DNA of 34,055 bases from JANWZL01 sp037445185 (GTDB taxonomy: Bacteria > Pseudomonadota > Gammaproteobacteria > Burkholderiales > Thiobacillaceae): assembly GCA_037445185.1 (NCBI GenBank), contig JBBIKZ010000013.1, positions 1 to 34,055 on the forward strand. Direction: 5' to 3'. How positions within the stretch are numbered: the first letter of the stretch is position 1; each line of letters opens with the position of its first letter. The notes under the pieces were generated by a model. That model saw nothing but the letters and a program-made list of their open reading frames with translations. It had not been told where the DNA came from and did not search any database. Shown piece after piece: positions 8,170-15,696 of the stretch. Made by a program: the position numbers and the translations under genes.

Positions 8170-9071
8170 GGGCCTGGCTCACCCATCACCTGCACAGCCT
8201 GCGCACGGCCATCGACCGGCTGACCAGCACCCCCTTCGCCTCCTTGTTCACCATCCTGGTCATCGGCGTCGCGCTGAGTCTGCCGACCGGCCTCTATCTC
8301 GCGCTCGTCAACCTGCAGAAGGTCGCCGGGTCGGTCAACACCGACACCGAGCTCACCCTCTTCCTCAAGCTCCACACCGACCTCGAACAGGCACGCAGCC
8401 TCGCCAAGACCCTGCAAAAACGACCCGATGTCCGCGCCGTGCGCTTGATAGACCGCGAGGAGGGCCTGCAGCGCCTGCAGGCGAGCGGTCTCGCCGACAT
8501 CGCCGCCGGTCTGCCCGGCAACCCACTGCCCCATACCCTGCTGGTGACCCCGCGCGATGCGGGCAGCCCCCGGCTGGAGACCCTGGCCGCCGAACTCGCC
8601 AAGCTGCCGCCGGTGGACCGCGTCAACCTGGATGCCGAGTGGGCAAGACGCCTGTCTGCACTCATGGGCCTCGGCCGCGACATCGTACTCATGCTCGCCG
8701 TCCTGCTGGGACTGGCCCTGGCCGCGATCACCGGCAACACCATACGCCTGCAGATCTATGCAAAACGCGACGAGATCGAGGTGGCCCGCCTGATCGGCGC
8801 CACCGACCGTTTCATCCGCCGCAGCTTCCTCTATTTCGGTGCCATCCAGGGCTTCTTCGGCGGCATGGCCGCCTGGCTGCTCATCAGCCTGGCCGCCCTG
8901 GTCATGCAGGACAGCGTCAGTCAACTGGCCGCCAGCTACGGCACCCGCTTCCTCATCGCCGGGCTCGGCTGGCAGGAAGGCGGCATCCTACTGGCCACCT
9001 CCACCCTGCTGGGACTGCTGGGGGCCTATCTCGCCGTGGGCCACACCCTGCGCAGCCTCAATATCCCCTGA
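8166..9071 (+). CDS. ftsX: Cell division protein FtsX
   Basis: FtsX (301 aa), the membrane subunit partnered with FtsE. A short cytosolic N terminus is followed by a first transmembrane helix (about 25-48), a periplasmic extracellular loop (about 50-170) that in the family contacts the amidase activator EnvC, and three further helices around 173-195, 220-245 and 265-290. Start is coupled to the ftsE stop (ATGA). The gene ends 68 bases before the CIRCE site of rpoH. Confidence 0.95.
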   Translation: MRAWLTHHLHSLRTAIDRLTSTPFASLFTILVIGVALSLPTGLYLALVNLQKVAGSVNTDTELTLFLKLHTDLEQARSLAKTLQKRPDVRAVRLIDREEGLQRLQASGLADIAAGLPGNPLPHTLLVTPRDAGSPRLETLAAELAKLPPVDRVNLDAEWARRLSALMGLGRDIVLMLAVLLGLALAAITGNTIRLQIYAKRDEIEVARLIGATDRFIRRSFLYFGAIQGFFGGMAAWLLISLAALVMQDSVSQLAASYGTRFLIAGLGWQEGGILLATSTLLGLLGAYLAVGHTLRSLNIP

Positions 9072-9138
9072 GCGCGCCAGGACCATCGCCACACCTGCGG
9101 CTGCGCGCGCCGCCTGCATCATCCGGAACTTTCCTCTG

Positions 9139-9168
9139 TTAGCACTCTCACTGGTTGAGTGCTAAACT
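9139..9168 (+). promoter_or_regulatory. CIRCE operator (HrcA site) over the rpoH promoter
   Basis: A perfect CIRCE element: TTAGCACTC (9139-9147), a 9-bp spacer and GAGTGCTAA (9157-9165). CIRCE is the operator of the heat-shock repressor HrcA. A plausible sigma-70 promoter is embedded in it: TTAGCA (9139-9144), an 18-bp spacer and TAAACT (9163-9168). HrcA binding would cover both boxes. The inferred transcript start near 9175 leaves only about 20 bases of leader, containing the ribosome binding site AAGGGAG. Confidence 0.92.
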
Positions 9169-9194
9169 AGAGCCAGCTTCGAAGGGAGCCAACG

Positions 9195-10046
9195 ATGAAC
9201 ACAGCCGCTTTCGATTACCCTGTTCCCGCATCGCTCGGCAGCCTGGACAACTACATCCAGGCGGTGAACCGTTTTCCCATCCTGAGTGCCGAAGAGGAAC
9301 AGCGCCTGGCCAGACGCTTCCGCGAGCACAACGATCTGGAGGCCGCGCGCCGTCTGGTACTGTCGCACCTGCGCCTGGTCGTCTCCATCGCCCGCGGCTA
9401 TCTGGGCTATGGCCTGCCGCACGCAGACCTCATCCAGGAGGGCAACGTCGGTCTGATGAAGGCGGTCAAGCGCTTCGACCCGGATCGCGGCGTGCGCCTG
9501 GTGTCCTTCGCCGTGCACTGGATCAAGGCCGAGATCCACGAGTACATCCTCAGGAATTGGCGTCTGGTCAAGGTTGCCACCACCAAGGCCCAGCGCAAAC
9601 TCTTCTTCAACCTGCGCAGCCTCAAGCAGGGAGACGGGGCGCTCACCAGCCGCGAGGTGGAAGAGGTGGCGCAGACCCTCAACGTCGACCGGGAGGACGT
9701 TAGGGAGATGGAGACCCGTCTCTACGGTCAGGACGTCGCCCTGGAACCGGGCGTGGACGAGGATGACAACGCCTTCACGCCCATCGCCTATCTGGCCGCC
9801 CCGAACACCGACCCCACCCAACACATCGAGGTGGCGGAACGGGAAAGGCTCGCCACCGAGGGACTCAGCCGTGCCCTGGACAGACTCGACCCGCGCAGCC
9901 GCCACATCATCGAGGCACGCTGGCTGAACGAGGACAACCCAGCCACCCTGCACGAACTGGCGGCGGTCTATGGCATCTCCGCCGAGCGCGTGCGCCAGAT
10001 CGAGGCCAAGGCCCTGCAGAAGATGAAGGGCGCCCTGGCTGCCTGA
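9195..10046 (+). CDS. rpoH: RNA polymerase sigma-32 (heat shock)
   Basis: RpoH (283 aa, E. coli 284), the sigma factor for heat-shock genes. Region 2 carries the conserved HADLIQEGNVGLMKAVKRFD stretch (76-95), the diagnostic RpoH box QRKLFFNLR is at 133-141, and region 4.2 ends the protein with a helix-turn-helix (YGISAERVRQIEAKAL). AAGGGAG lies before the ATG. The CIRCE element just upstream predicts transcriptional repression by HrcA, unlike the E. coli gene. A terminator follows about 100 bases downstream. In the family, DnaK and FtsH regulate the protein through region 2.1 and the RpoH box. Confidence 0.97.
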   Translation: MNTAAFDYPVPASLGSLDNYIQAVNRFPILSAEEEQRLARRFREHNDLEAARRLVLSHLRLVVSIARGYLGYGLPHADLIQEGNVGLMKAVKRFDPDRGVRLVSFAVHWIKAEIHEYILRNWRLVKVATTKAQRKLFFNLRSLKQGDGALTSREVEEVAQTLNVDREDVREMETRLYGQDVALEPGVDEDDNAFTPIAYLAAPNTDPTQHIEVAERERLATEGLSRALDRLDPRSRHIIEARWLNEDNPATLHELAAVYGISAERVRQIEAKALQKMKGALAA

Positions 10047-10148
10047 GCCGAGCAACCCTCGAGCCTCACCGCGCGCCGCACCCCCCGAGGGGTCGCCGGG
10101 GGGTTCGGGACGGACACGCGGAACCGACAGCCCGACACCCGGAAATGC

Positions 10149-10175
10149 AAAAAGCCCCGCCGTGCGGGGCTTTTT
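10149..10175. terminator. Bidirectional intrinsic terminator
   Basis: AAAAA, stem GCCCCGC (10154-10160), loop CGT, stem GCGGGGC (10164-10170) and TTTTT. It can end rpoH transcription on the plus strand and the 35-aa membrane protein gene on the minus strand, whose stop is 21 bases away. Confidence 0.93.
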
Positions 10176-10195
10176 GTCTTGACGCCGGACGACGG

Positions 10196-10303
10196 TCAGA
10201 ACAGCTTGTCCAACACGACGCTGAACAGGCTGATCCAGGCCCAGACGATCAGCATGACGACCAGGGTCATGGGCAGGTTGGTCTTGTTGAACATGCGCAG
10301 CAT
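10196..10303 (-). CDS. Small single-pass membrane protein, 35 aa
   Basis: A 35-codon gene of unknown function. The product starts MLRMFNKTNLP, with Arg3 and Lys7 before one hydrophobic helix at about 12-31 (rich in V, L, I and W), and ends DKLF. All 35 sense codons end in G or C, matching the neighbouring genes. GAGGT lies six bases before the ATG. A strong sigma-70 promoter lies 33 bases upstream, and the bidirectional terminator begins 21 bases after the stop, so it is a complete transcription unit. The positive N terminus favours a cytosolic N terminus and one inner-membrane helix. No family is recognised. Confidence 0.85.
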   Translation of the reverse strand: MLRMFNKTNLPMTLVVMLIVWAWISLFSVVLDKLF

Positions 10304-10335
10304 GGGCGACCTCGGTATGGATGGGATGCGTCAGA

Positions 10336-10364
10336 ATTGTAGGGCCGGTCCGCAGGCATCTCAA
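10336..10364 (-). promoter_or_regulatory. Sigma-70 promoter of the 35-aa protein gene
   Basis: TTGAGA (10364-10359), a 17-bp spacer and TACAAT (10341-10336). The transcript should start near 10329, giving a leader of about 26 bases that includes the GAGGT ribosome binding site. It lies just after the rplI stop. A weak hairpin CCGGC/GCCGG at 10398-10413 without a T-run lies between, so rplI read-through is also possible. Confidence 0.8.
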
Positions 10365-10419
10365 GCAGCCATGCGGACGGCCGACACCCTCTCTTCTCCG
10401 GCGGGGATGCCGGCGGGGG

Positions 10420-10866
10420 TCACTCCGCCACCACCTTGACCTTGATCTGGGTCTCCACGTCGCTGTGCAAGGCCAGAGTGAGCTCGTACTCACCCACCGC
10501 CTTGAACGGCCCCTCGGGCATGCGCACTTCGGAACGGGCGACGTCGAATCCCTGCGCCTGGAGGGCCTCGGCGATGTCCACGTTGGTGACCGAACCGAAC
10601 AGGCGGCCATCGACACCGGCCTTCTGGGCGATGGTGAGCTCGAAACCGGCCAGCTTCTCGGCGCGCGCCTGCGCGGCGGCCAGCTTCTCGGCGGCGATGC
10701 GCTCCAGCTCGGCCTTCCTGGCGGCGAGGGCCTCGATGTTCGCCTTGGTGGCGCGCTTGGCCTTGCCTTGCGGGATGAGGTAGTTGCGGGCGTAGCCGTC
10801 CTTGACCTTGACCACGTCGCCCAGGTTGCCCAGGTTGACCACCTTTTCCATCAGGATGATTTCCAT
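10420..10866 (-). CDS. rplI: 50S ribosomal protein L9
   Basis: L9 (148 aa) binds 23S rRNA at the base of the L1 stalk. The N-terminal domain (MEIILMEKVVNLGNLGD, then NYLIPQGKA) is joined by a long Ala/Glu/Lys-rich helix (about 40-75) to the C-terminal RNA-binding domain containing GRLFGSVT. The start at 10866 is fixed by AAGGAG upstream; the open frame continues upstream into rpsR without homology. Last gene of rpsF-priB-rpsR-rplI. Confidence 0.97.
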   Translation of the reverse strand: MEIILMEKVVNLGNLGDVVKVKDGYARNYLIPQGKAKRATKANIEALAARKAELERIAAEKLAAAQARAEKLAGFELTIAQKAGVDGRLFGSVTNVDIAEALQAQGFDVARSEVRMPEGPFKAVGEYELTLALHSDVETQIKVKVVAE

Positions 10867-10876
10867 GGCGGGCTCC

Positions 10877-11164
10877 TTATTTGTGCAGGTCGGTATACGG
10901 CAGCAGGGCCAGGAAGCGTGCCCGCTTGATGGCGGTCGAGAGCTGCCGCTGGTAGTGGGCGCGCGTGCCGGTGATGCGCGAGGGGATGATCTTGCCCTGC
11001 TCCGTGATGAAGTCCTTGAGCAGATCCACGTCCTTGTAGTCGATCTCCTTGACGCCCTCGACGGTGAAGCGGCAAAACTTCTTGCGCCGGAACAGGGCAC
11101 CGCCGGCGGTCTTGCCCTTCTTGTCACGCGACTTGTCGAAGGGTTTCTTCTTGAAAAAGGCCAT
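10877..11164 (-). CDS. rpsR: 30S ribosomal protein S18
   Basis: S18 (95 aa), which pairs with S6 on the 30S platform. The conserved core begins at RRKKFCRFT and continues with DYKDVDLLKDFITEQGKIIPSR and the Lys/Arg-rich RNA-binding helix AIKRARFLALLPY. About 20 extra residues at the N terminus (MAFFKKKPFDKSRDKKGK) are Lys-rich; such basic extensions occur in some proteobacterial S18 proteins, while the E. coli protein is about 75 aa. It lies between priB and rplI. Confidence 0.96.
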   Translation of the reverse strand: MAFFKKKPFDKSRDKKGKTAGGALFRRKKFCRFTVEGVKEIDYKDVDLLKDFITEQGKIIPSRITGTRAHYQRQLSTAIKRARFLALLPYTDLHK

Positions 11165-11168
11165 TCGC

Positions 11169-11471
11169 TTACTCCTTGATCAATTCATATTCGGTTACAT
11201 GCAGCATGGGCTGGGGGTTGCGGGCGTTGCGACGGTCCAGGAATCCGGTCAGCCGCAGTGCGGTCCCCTGCCTCAACGCTGCCAGCGCGGTGGCCGCTGC
11301 GCCGAAGGCCAGGGCGTCCACCTCGCACGTCACCTGGCGGCGGTGGCCCGCCTCGGTCTGCTCGGAGACGTGGCCCAGCCGCAGCTCGAGGCTTGGCAGT
11401 CCCGCCGGGGTGTGGCGCAGTCCACCGATCTCGACGATGACGCCGCTGATGTCCAGCCGGTTGGCGACCAC
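11169..11471 (-). CDS. priB: Primosomal replication protein N
   Basis: PriB (100 aa), a single-strand DNA-binding OB-fold dimer that helps PriA reload the replicative helicase at stalled forks. The family pattern is visible in NRLDISGVIVE at the start, TCEVDALAFG in the middle, and LRLTGFLDRRNARNP near the end. Start is GTG. It sits between rpsF and rpsR, the usual place in beta- and gammaproteobacteria, which is strong support for the call. Confidence 0.92.
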   Translation of the reverse strand: MVANRLDISGVIVEIGGLRHTPAGLPSLELRLGHVSEQTEAGHRRQVTCEVDALAFGAAATALAALRQGTALRLTGFLDRRNARNPQPMLHVTEYELIKE

Positions 11472-11478
11472 CCCGGCT

Positions 11479-11865
11479 TCAGGCCGCCGCGGGCGCCGAC
11501 TCCACCGGGGCCGACTCGGTCTGCGGTGCCAGCAGGTTGCGCGCCTTCTCTTCCTTCATCATGGGCGAGGCGGCGGTGATGGCCTCTTCGCGACCGATGA
11601 TGAGGTGGCGCAGGATGGCGTCGTTGAAGCGGAAGCCGTGCTCCAGTTCGTTGAGGGTCTGCAGGTCGCACTCGATGTTCATGAGCACGTAGTGGGCCTT
11701 GTGCACCTTCTGGATGGTGTAGGCCAGCTGGCGCCTGCCCCAGTCCTCCAGGCGGTGGATCTTCCCTCCGTTGCCGGTGATGAGGCCCTTGTAGCGCTCG
11801 ACCATGGCGGGCACCTGCTCGCTCTGGTCGGGGTGGACGATGAAAACGATCTCGTAGTGACGCAT
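11479..11865 (-). CDS. rpsF: 30S ribosomal protein S6
   Basis: S6 (128 aa), the platform protein that binds 16S rRNA together with S18. It begins MRHYEIVFIVHPDQSEQ, with AYTIQKVHKAHYVLMNI in the central strand-helix and an Ala/Pro/Glu-rich tail of about 30 residues. The start at 11865 has AAGGAG five bases upstream; an open frame to 11919 lacks homology. It heads the operon, with a promoter and a leader hairpin upstream. Confidence 0.96.
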   Translation of the reverse strand: MRHYEIVFIVHPDQSEQVPAMVERYKGLITGNGGKIHRLEDWGRRQLAYTIQKVHKAHYVLMNIECDLQTLNELEHGFRFNDAILRHLIIGREEAITAASPMMKEEKARNLLAPQTESAPVESAPAAA

Positions 11866-11918
11866 GTCGCTCCTTTCGGGTTGAAGCCCCCCGCGCGATG
11901 AAGGTGGGGCAAGGGTCA

Positions 11919-11940
11919 CCGGACCGCCATGGCAGTCCGG
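11919..11940 (-). promoter_or_regulatory. Hairpin in the rpsF leader
   Basis: CCGGACTGCC/GGCGGTCCGG on the minus strand forms a nearly perfect stem around a short CATG tip, between the rpsF promoter and its ribosome binding site. Autogenous S6:S18 control through a leader hairpin is known in other bacteria. This hairpin is in the right place, but I cannot confirm the specific recognition bulge. Confidence 0.45.
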
Positions 11941-11951
11941 AAAAGTTGCGT

Positions 11952-11980
11952 AGAATACTTGATAATCAGGAAGATAGCAA
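11952..11980 (-). promoter_or_regulatory. Sigma-70 promoter of the rpsF operon
   Basis: TTGCTA (11980-11975), a 17-bp spacer and TATTCT (11957-11952), about 90 bases before the rpsF start. Confidence 0.7.
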
Positions 11981-12031
11981 GGTTGTGCAGGTCCCTCCGC
12001 GCCGAGCGCGCTGTGGCCAGGGCCGCGGCGC

Positions 12032-14266
12032 TCATATCACGCAATCGACGTAATACCGGGTCTTGCCGTTGTCCCTTTCCTTGACCAGCCCGTGCACGTC
12101 GGTCTCGAAGCCGGGGAAGCGGTCGTTGAATTCACGCGTGAACTGCAGATAGCGCACGATGGTGGCGTTGAAGCGCTCGCCCGGGATGAGCAACGGGATG
12201 CCGGGCGGATAGGGGGTGAGCAGCACGCTGGTGATGCGCCCCTCCAGTTGGTCGATCTCCACGCGCTCGATCTCCCGGTGCGCCATCTTGGCGAAGGCGT
12301 CCGAGGGCTTCATGGCCGGAGCCATCTCGGACAGGTACATCTCGGTGGTCAGTCTCGCCACGTCGTTGGCCTTGTAGATGGCGTGGATCTGCTCGCACAG
12401 GTCCTTGAGCCCGATCTTCTCGTAGCGCGGCTGCTTCTCCACGAATTCCGGCAGCACCCGCCAGAGGGGCTGGTTCTCGTCGTAGTCCGCCTTGAATTGC
12501 TGCAGCGCGGTGACCAGGGTGTTCCAGCGGCCCTTGGTGATGCCGATGGTGAACATGATGAAGAAGGAATACAGCCCGGTCTTCTCGACGATGACGCCGT
12601 GCTCCGCCAGGTATTTGGTGACGATGGCGGCGGGGATGCCCCATTCGGCGAAATCGCCATCCACGTCGAGGCCGGGGGTGATGACGGTGGCCTTGATCGG
12701 GTCCAGCATGTTGAAGCCCGGCGCAAGGTCGCCGAAGCCGTGCCAGCGTTCGCCCGAGCCGAGCAGCCAGTCCTCACGGCTGCCTATGCCCTCCTCGGCC
12801 AAGCGGTCCGGCCCCCAGACCTTGAACCACCAGTCCTGGCCGAATTCGGCATCCACCTTGCGCATGGCGCGGCGGAAGTCCAGGGCCTCGAGGATGGACT
12901 CCTCCACCAGCGCCGTGCCGCCGGGCGGCTCCATCATCGCCGCCGCCACGTCGCAGGAGGCGATGATGGCGTACTGCGGCGAGGTGGAGGTGTGCATGAG
13001 GTAGGCCTCGTTGAAGCGGTGGTAATCGAGCTTGCGCTTCTCCGAATCCTGCACCAGGATCTGCGAGGCCTGGGACAACCCGGCGAGCAGCTTGTGTGTC
13101 GACTGGGTGGCGAAGACCAGCGCGTCCTTGGAGCGCGGCCTGTTCTTGCCGATGGCGTGCATGCCGCGATAGAAGTCGTGAAAGGCGGCGTGCGGCAGCC
13201 AGGCCTCGTCGAAGTGCAGGGTGTCGATGTAGTCGCCCAGCAGTTCCTTGATGGTGTCGACGTTGTAGAGGATGCCGTCGTAGGTGCTCTGGGTGATGGT
13301 GAGCACCCTGGGTTTGGTCTTGACCGCCTTCGCGAAGGGATGGGCGGCGATCTTCTTCTGGATGTTCTCCGGCCGGAACTCGTCGAGCGGGATCGGCCCG
13401 ATGATGCCGTAGTTGTTGCGCGTGGGGGTGAGAAAGATTGGGATCGCCCCGGTCATGATGATCGAGTGCAGCACCGACTTGTGGCAGTTGCGGTCCACCA
13501 GCACGATGTCGTTGGGCGCCACGGTGTAGTGCCACACCATCTTGTTCGAGGAGCTGGTGCCGTTGGTGACGAAGAACAGGTGATCGGCATTGAAGATACG
13601 CGCGGCATTGTGCTCGCTCGCCCCCACGGGCCCGGTGTGGTCGAGCAGCTGCCCGAGCTCGTCCACCGCGTTGCACACGTCGGCGCGCAGCAGGTTCTCG
13701 CCGAAGAACTGGTGGAACATCTGGCCGATCGGCGACTTCAGGAAGGCCACGCCGCCGGAGTGGCCCGGACAGTGCCAGGAGTAGGAGCCATCCGCCGCGT
13801 AGTGGGTGAGCGCGCGAAAAAAAGGCGGCACGATGGAGTCGAGATAGGCGCGCGCCTCGCGGGCGATGTAGCGGGCGAGGAACTCGGGCGTATCCTCCAG
13901 CATGTGGATGAAGCCGTTCAACTGCCTCAAGATGTCGTTCGGGATGTGGCGCGCGGTGCGCGTCTCGCCGTGCAGGAAGATGGGGATCTCGGCGTTGCGG
14001 AAGCGGATCTCCTCGACGAAGGCGCGCAGCTCGGCGATGGTCTCCTCCTCCTCGCTGGCGAGCTCCTCGTCGTCCACCGACAGGATGAAGGCACAGGCGC
14101 GCGACTGCTGCTGGGCGAACGAAGAGAGGTCGCCGTAGCTCGTGACCCCCAGCACCTCGATGCCCTCCTTCTCGATGGCCTGCGCCAGGGCGCGGATGGA
14201 CAGCCCGCTCTGGTTCTCGGAGCGGAAGTCTTCGTCGATGATGACGACGGGAAAACGGAAACGCAT
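12032..14266 (-). CDS. Orn/Lys/Arg decarboxylase (PLP, fold type I)
   Basis: A 744-aa inducible-type basic amino-acid decarboxylase, close in length to AdiA (about 755 aa). Residues 1-130 form the receiver-like wing domain. The PLP domain has GTSSSNK at 236-242, His262 in RNCHKS, Asp353 in HFDEAW and the Schiff-base Lys392 in STHKLLAGLSQAS. The C-terminal domain follows from about 600. The reaction releases CO2 and a polyamine or agmatine while consuming a proton. Substrate (Arg, Lys or Orn) cannot be fixed from sequence, and no amino-acid antiporter gene is adjacent, so an acid-resistance role is not supported. A very strong ribosome binding site (GAGGAGGTGG) precedes the ATG. Confidence 0.92.
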   Translation of the reverse strand: MRFRFPVVIIDEDFRSENQSGLSIRALAQAIEKEGIEVLGVTSYGDLSSFAQQQSRACAFILSVDDEELASEEEETIAELRAFVEEIRFRNAEIPIFLHGETRTARHIPNDILRQLNGFIHMLEDTPEFLARYIAREARAYLDSIVPPFFRALTHYAADGSYSWHCPGHSGGVAFLKSPIGQMFHQFFGENLLRADVCNAVDELGQLLDHTGPVGASEHNAARIFNADHLFFVTNGTSSSNKMVWHYTVAPNDIVLVDRNCHKSVLHSIIMTGAIPIFLTPTRNNYGIIGPIPLDEFRPENIQKKIAAHPFAKAVKTKPRVLTITQSTYDGILYNVDTIKELLGDYIDTLHFDEAWLPHAAFHDFYRGMHAIGKNRPRSKDALVFATQSTHKLLAGLSQASQILVQDSEKRKLDYHRFNEAYLMHTSTSPQYAIIASCDVAAAMMEPPGGTALVEESILEALDFRRAMRKVDAEFGQDWWFKVWGPDRLAEEGIGSREDWLLGSGERWHGFGDLAPGFNMLDPIKATVITPGLDVDGDFAEWGIPAAIVTKYLAEHGVIVEKTGLYSFFIMFTIGITKGRWNTLVTALQQFKADYDENQPLWRVLPEFVEKQPRYEKIGLKDLCEQIHAIYKANDVARLTTEMYLSEMAPAMKPSDAFAKMAHREIERVEIDQLEGRITSVLLTPYPPGIPLLIPGERFNATIVRYLQFTREFNDRFPGFETDVHGLVKERDNGKTRYYVDCVI

Positions 14267-14309
14267 GCGCCACCTCCTCGGGTCGGGTGGTGAGGGTGAA
14301 AATGCGCGG

Positions 14310-14315
14310 ATTATA
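14310..14315 (-). promoter_or_regulatory. -10 box before the decarboxylase gene
   Basis: A consensus TATAAT on the minus strand, 44 bases before the decarboxylase start, without a good -35 box. A hairpin-forming CCCGAAATTCGGG (about 14338-14350) just upstream could end dcd transcripts, but it has no T-run. Confidence 0.4.
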
Positions 14316-14354
14316 CGAAGCGCGGGCGGCGGGCGAGCCCGAATTTCGGGTGGG

Positions 14355-14921
14355 CTAGATTTTCGGCAGTGTCACCCCGGTCTGGCCCTGGTACTTGCCG
14401 CCGCGGTCACGGTAGGAGGTCTCGCAGACCTCGTCCGACTCCAGGAACAGCATCTGCGCCACACCCTCGTTGGCATAGATCTTGGCCGGCAGCGGGGTGG
14501 TGTTGGAGAACTCCAGCGTCACGTGCCCCTCCCATTCGGGCTCCAGCGGCGTGACGTTGACGATGATGCCGCAGCGGGCATAGGTGCTCTTGCCGAGACA
14601 GATGGTCAGGACGTTGCGCGGGATGCGGAAGTATTCCACCGTGCGCGCGAGCGCGAAGGAGTTGGGCGGGATGATGCAGGCGTCACCTCGCACCTCGACG
14701 AAGGAATTGGGGTCGAAGTTCTTCGGATCGACGATGGTGGTGTTGATGTCGGTGAACAGCTTGAATTCGTTGGCACAGCGCACGTCGTAGCCGTAGCTGG
14801 AGGTGCCGTAGGAGACGATCTTGTGCCCCCCCACCTCTTTGACCTGGCCCGGCTCGAAGGGCTCGATCATGCCGTGCTCCAAGGCCATGCGGCGGATCCA
14901 TTTGTCGGATTTGATGCTCAC
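14355..14921 (-). CDS. dcd: dCTP deaminase
   Basis: Dcd (188 aa, usual length) deaminates dCTP to dUTP, feeding dTMP synthesis. It starts with GTG (SIKSDKWIRRMA). The catalytic Glu137 is in HVTLEFSN, with GKSTYARCG at 110-118 and the C-terminal nucleotide-binding segment GKYQGQTGVTLP. The start GTG overlaps the stop codon of the upstream PIN toxin gene (GTGA at 14918-14921), so translation of dcd may be coupled to the toxin. The open frame extends upstream to 14963 without homology. Confidence 0.95.
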   Translation of the reverse strand: MSIKSDKWIRRMALEHGMIEPFEPGQVKEVGGHKIVSYGTSSYGYDVRCANEFKLFTDINTTIVDPKNFDPNSFVEVRGDACIIPPNSFALARTVEYFRIPRNVLTICLGKSTYARCGIIVNVTPLEPEWEGHVTLEFSNTTPLPAKIYANEGVAQMLFLESDEVCETSYRDRGGKYQGQTGVTLPKI

Positions 14922-15343
14922 GCGCACGCCACCAGGAGCAGATTCTCGAAGGGATGGCGGCACTTCCAGCGATAGGACTCGAAATCGCGCCCATCGGTGG
15001 AGAGGATGCGCCCATGGCCCGGACGTTCGGCGAGGATGACCAGGGAGGCATCGGCCAGATCCATGGGCAGGGCGGCATAGCGATGCATCAGCTCGACCAC
15101 GCGTGGCCGCGCCTCGGCATCCAGGTCGAAGATGTCCACCGCACCGGCGAAACAGCGTTCGAGGAAACGCCGCGCCAGCTCGCCGTGCCCGTGACTCGCC
15201 AGCAGATGCGTGAGCTCGGTGAGCACCGGCCAGGTGGTAACGAGCCGTTCGCGCAGGGAACGGCTCACGGTGCGGGCGCGCTCGTGGTGCCGATCGGCTC
15301 GGTTGAACAGCGCTACCCAGTAACCCGTGTCGGCGATGATCAT
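14918..15343 (-). CDS. VapC-like PIN-domain ribonuclease toxin
   Basis: A 141-aa PIN-domain protein, the toxin of a type II toxin-antitoxin pair; such toxins cut specific RNAs, often tRNAs. Acidic active-site residues are visible at Asp5 (MIIADTGYW), Glu43 (LTELTHLL), Asp98 (LADAS) and Asp117 (STDGRDF). Its ATG overlaps the antitoxin stop by four bases (ATGA), and its own stop overlaps the dcd start. All four acidic residues are intact, so it is probably active. Confidence 0.9.
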   Translation of the reverse strand: MIIADTGYWVALFNRADRHHERARTVSRSLRERLVTTWPVLTELTHLLASHGHGELARRFLERCFAGAVDIFDLDAEARPRVVELMHRYAALPMDLADASLVILAERPGHGRILSTDGRDFESYRWKCRHPFENLLLVACA

Positions 15344-15654
15344 GCGAGCTTTTGCGCCAGGCCTTCGCTCAAGCCCCGCTTGTAGTCCAGCGACCAGTCT
15401 TCCGGCCCTTCGATGGCGCCGACGAGGTCGGCGAATTCGTCCGCGACGCTATGTACCGGGGCAAGGCGCTGTTGATAGTAGCGGTGGATGGCACGACGGA
15501 TGATCCCGGTCACGCTCAGACCGGTCTCGCGCGTGAGGCACTCCAGCTCGGCCTGCGCCTGCGCGTCGAGCCGCGCGTTGACGCGACGCCCAGCCGCAGA
15601 CGTGTCGCGGGCAGGCGATTCAGCCGCACTGAGAGTGGCGGCAGGCTTTGTCAT
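15340..15654 (-). CDS. Ribbon-helix-helix antitoxin
   Basis: A 104-aa putative antitoxin. A ribbon-helix-helix fold is suggested by RRVNARLDAQAQAELECL followed by TGLSVTGIIRRAIHRYYQQ; the C-terminal 40 residues are acidic and likely wrap the toxin. Start choice: ATG at 15654 lies exactly seven bases after the -10 box of a TTGACA promoter, which would give a leaderless message. ATG at 15663 or TTG at 15690 are alternatives, both lacking a good ribosome binding site. It is coupled to the toxin by ATGA. Confidence 0.82.
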   Translation of the reverse strand: MTKPAATLSAAESPARDTSAAGRRVNARLDAQAQAELECLTRETGLSVTGIIRRAIHRYYQQRLAPVHSVADEFADLVGAIEGPEDWSLDYKRGLSEGLAQKLA

Positions 15655-15661
15655 GCAGCGC

Positions 15662-15690
15662 ATGATGGATGCCGCCCCGTGGCTTGTCAA
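15662..15690 (-). promoter_or_regulatory. Toxin-antitoxin promoter
   Basis: A consensus -35 TTGACA (15690-15685), a 17-bp spacer and CATCAT (15667-15662). The predicted transcript start coincides with the A of ATG 15654. Confidence 0.6.
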
Positions 15691-15696
15691 CAGGCC

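Noticed and set aside
12092..14293. 733-codon open frame on the plus strand opposite the decarboxylase gene
   Set aside because: It is antisense to a clear PLP enzyme; GC-rich third positions keep the reverse frame open. The residues (rich in H, G, V, R) show no domain.
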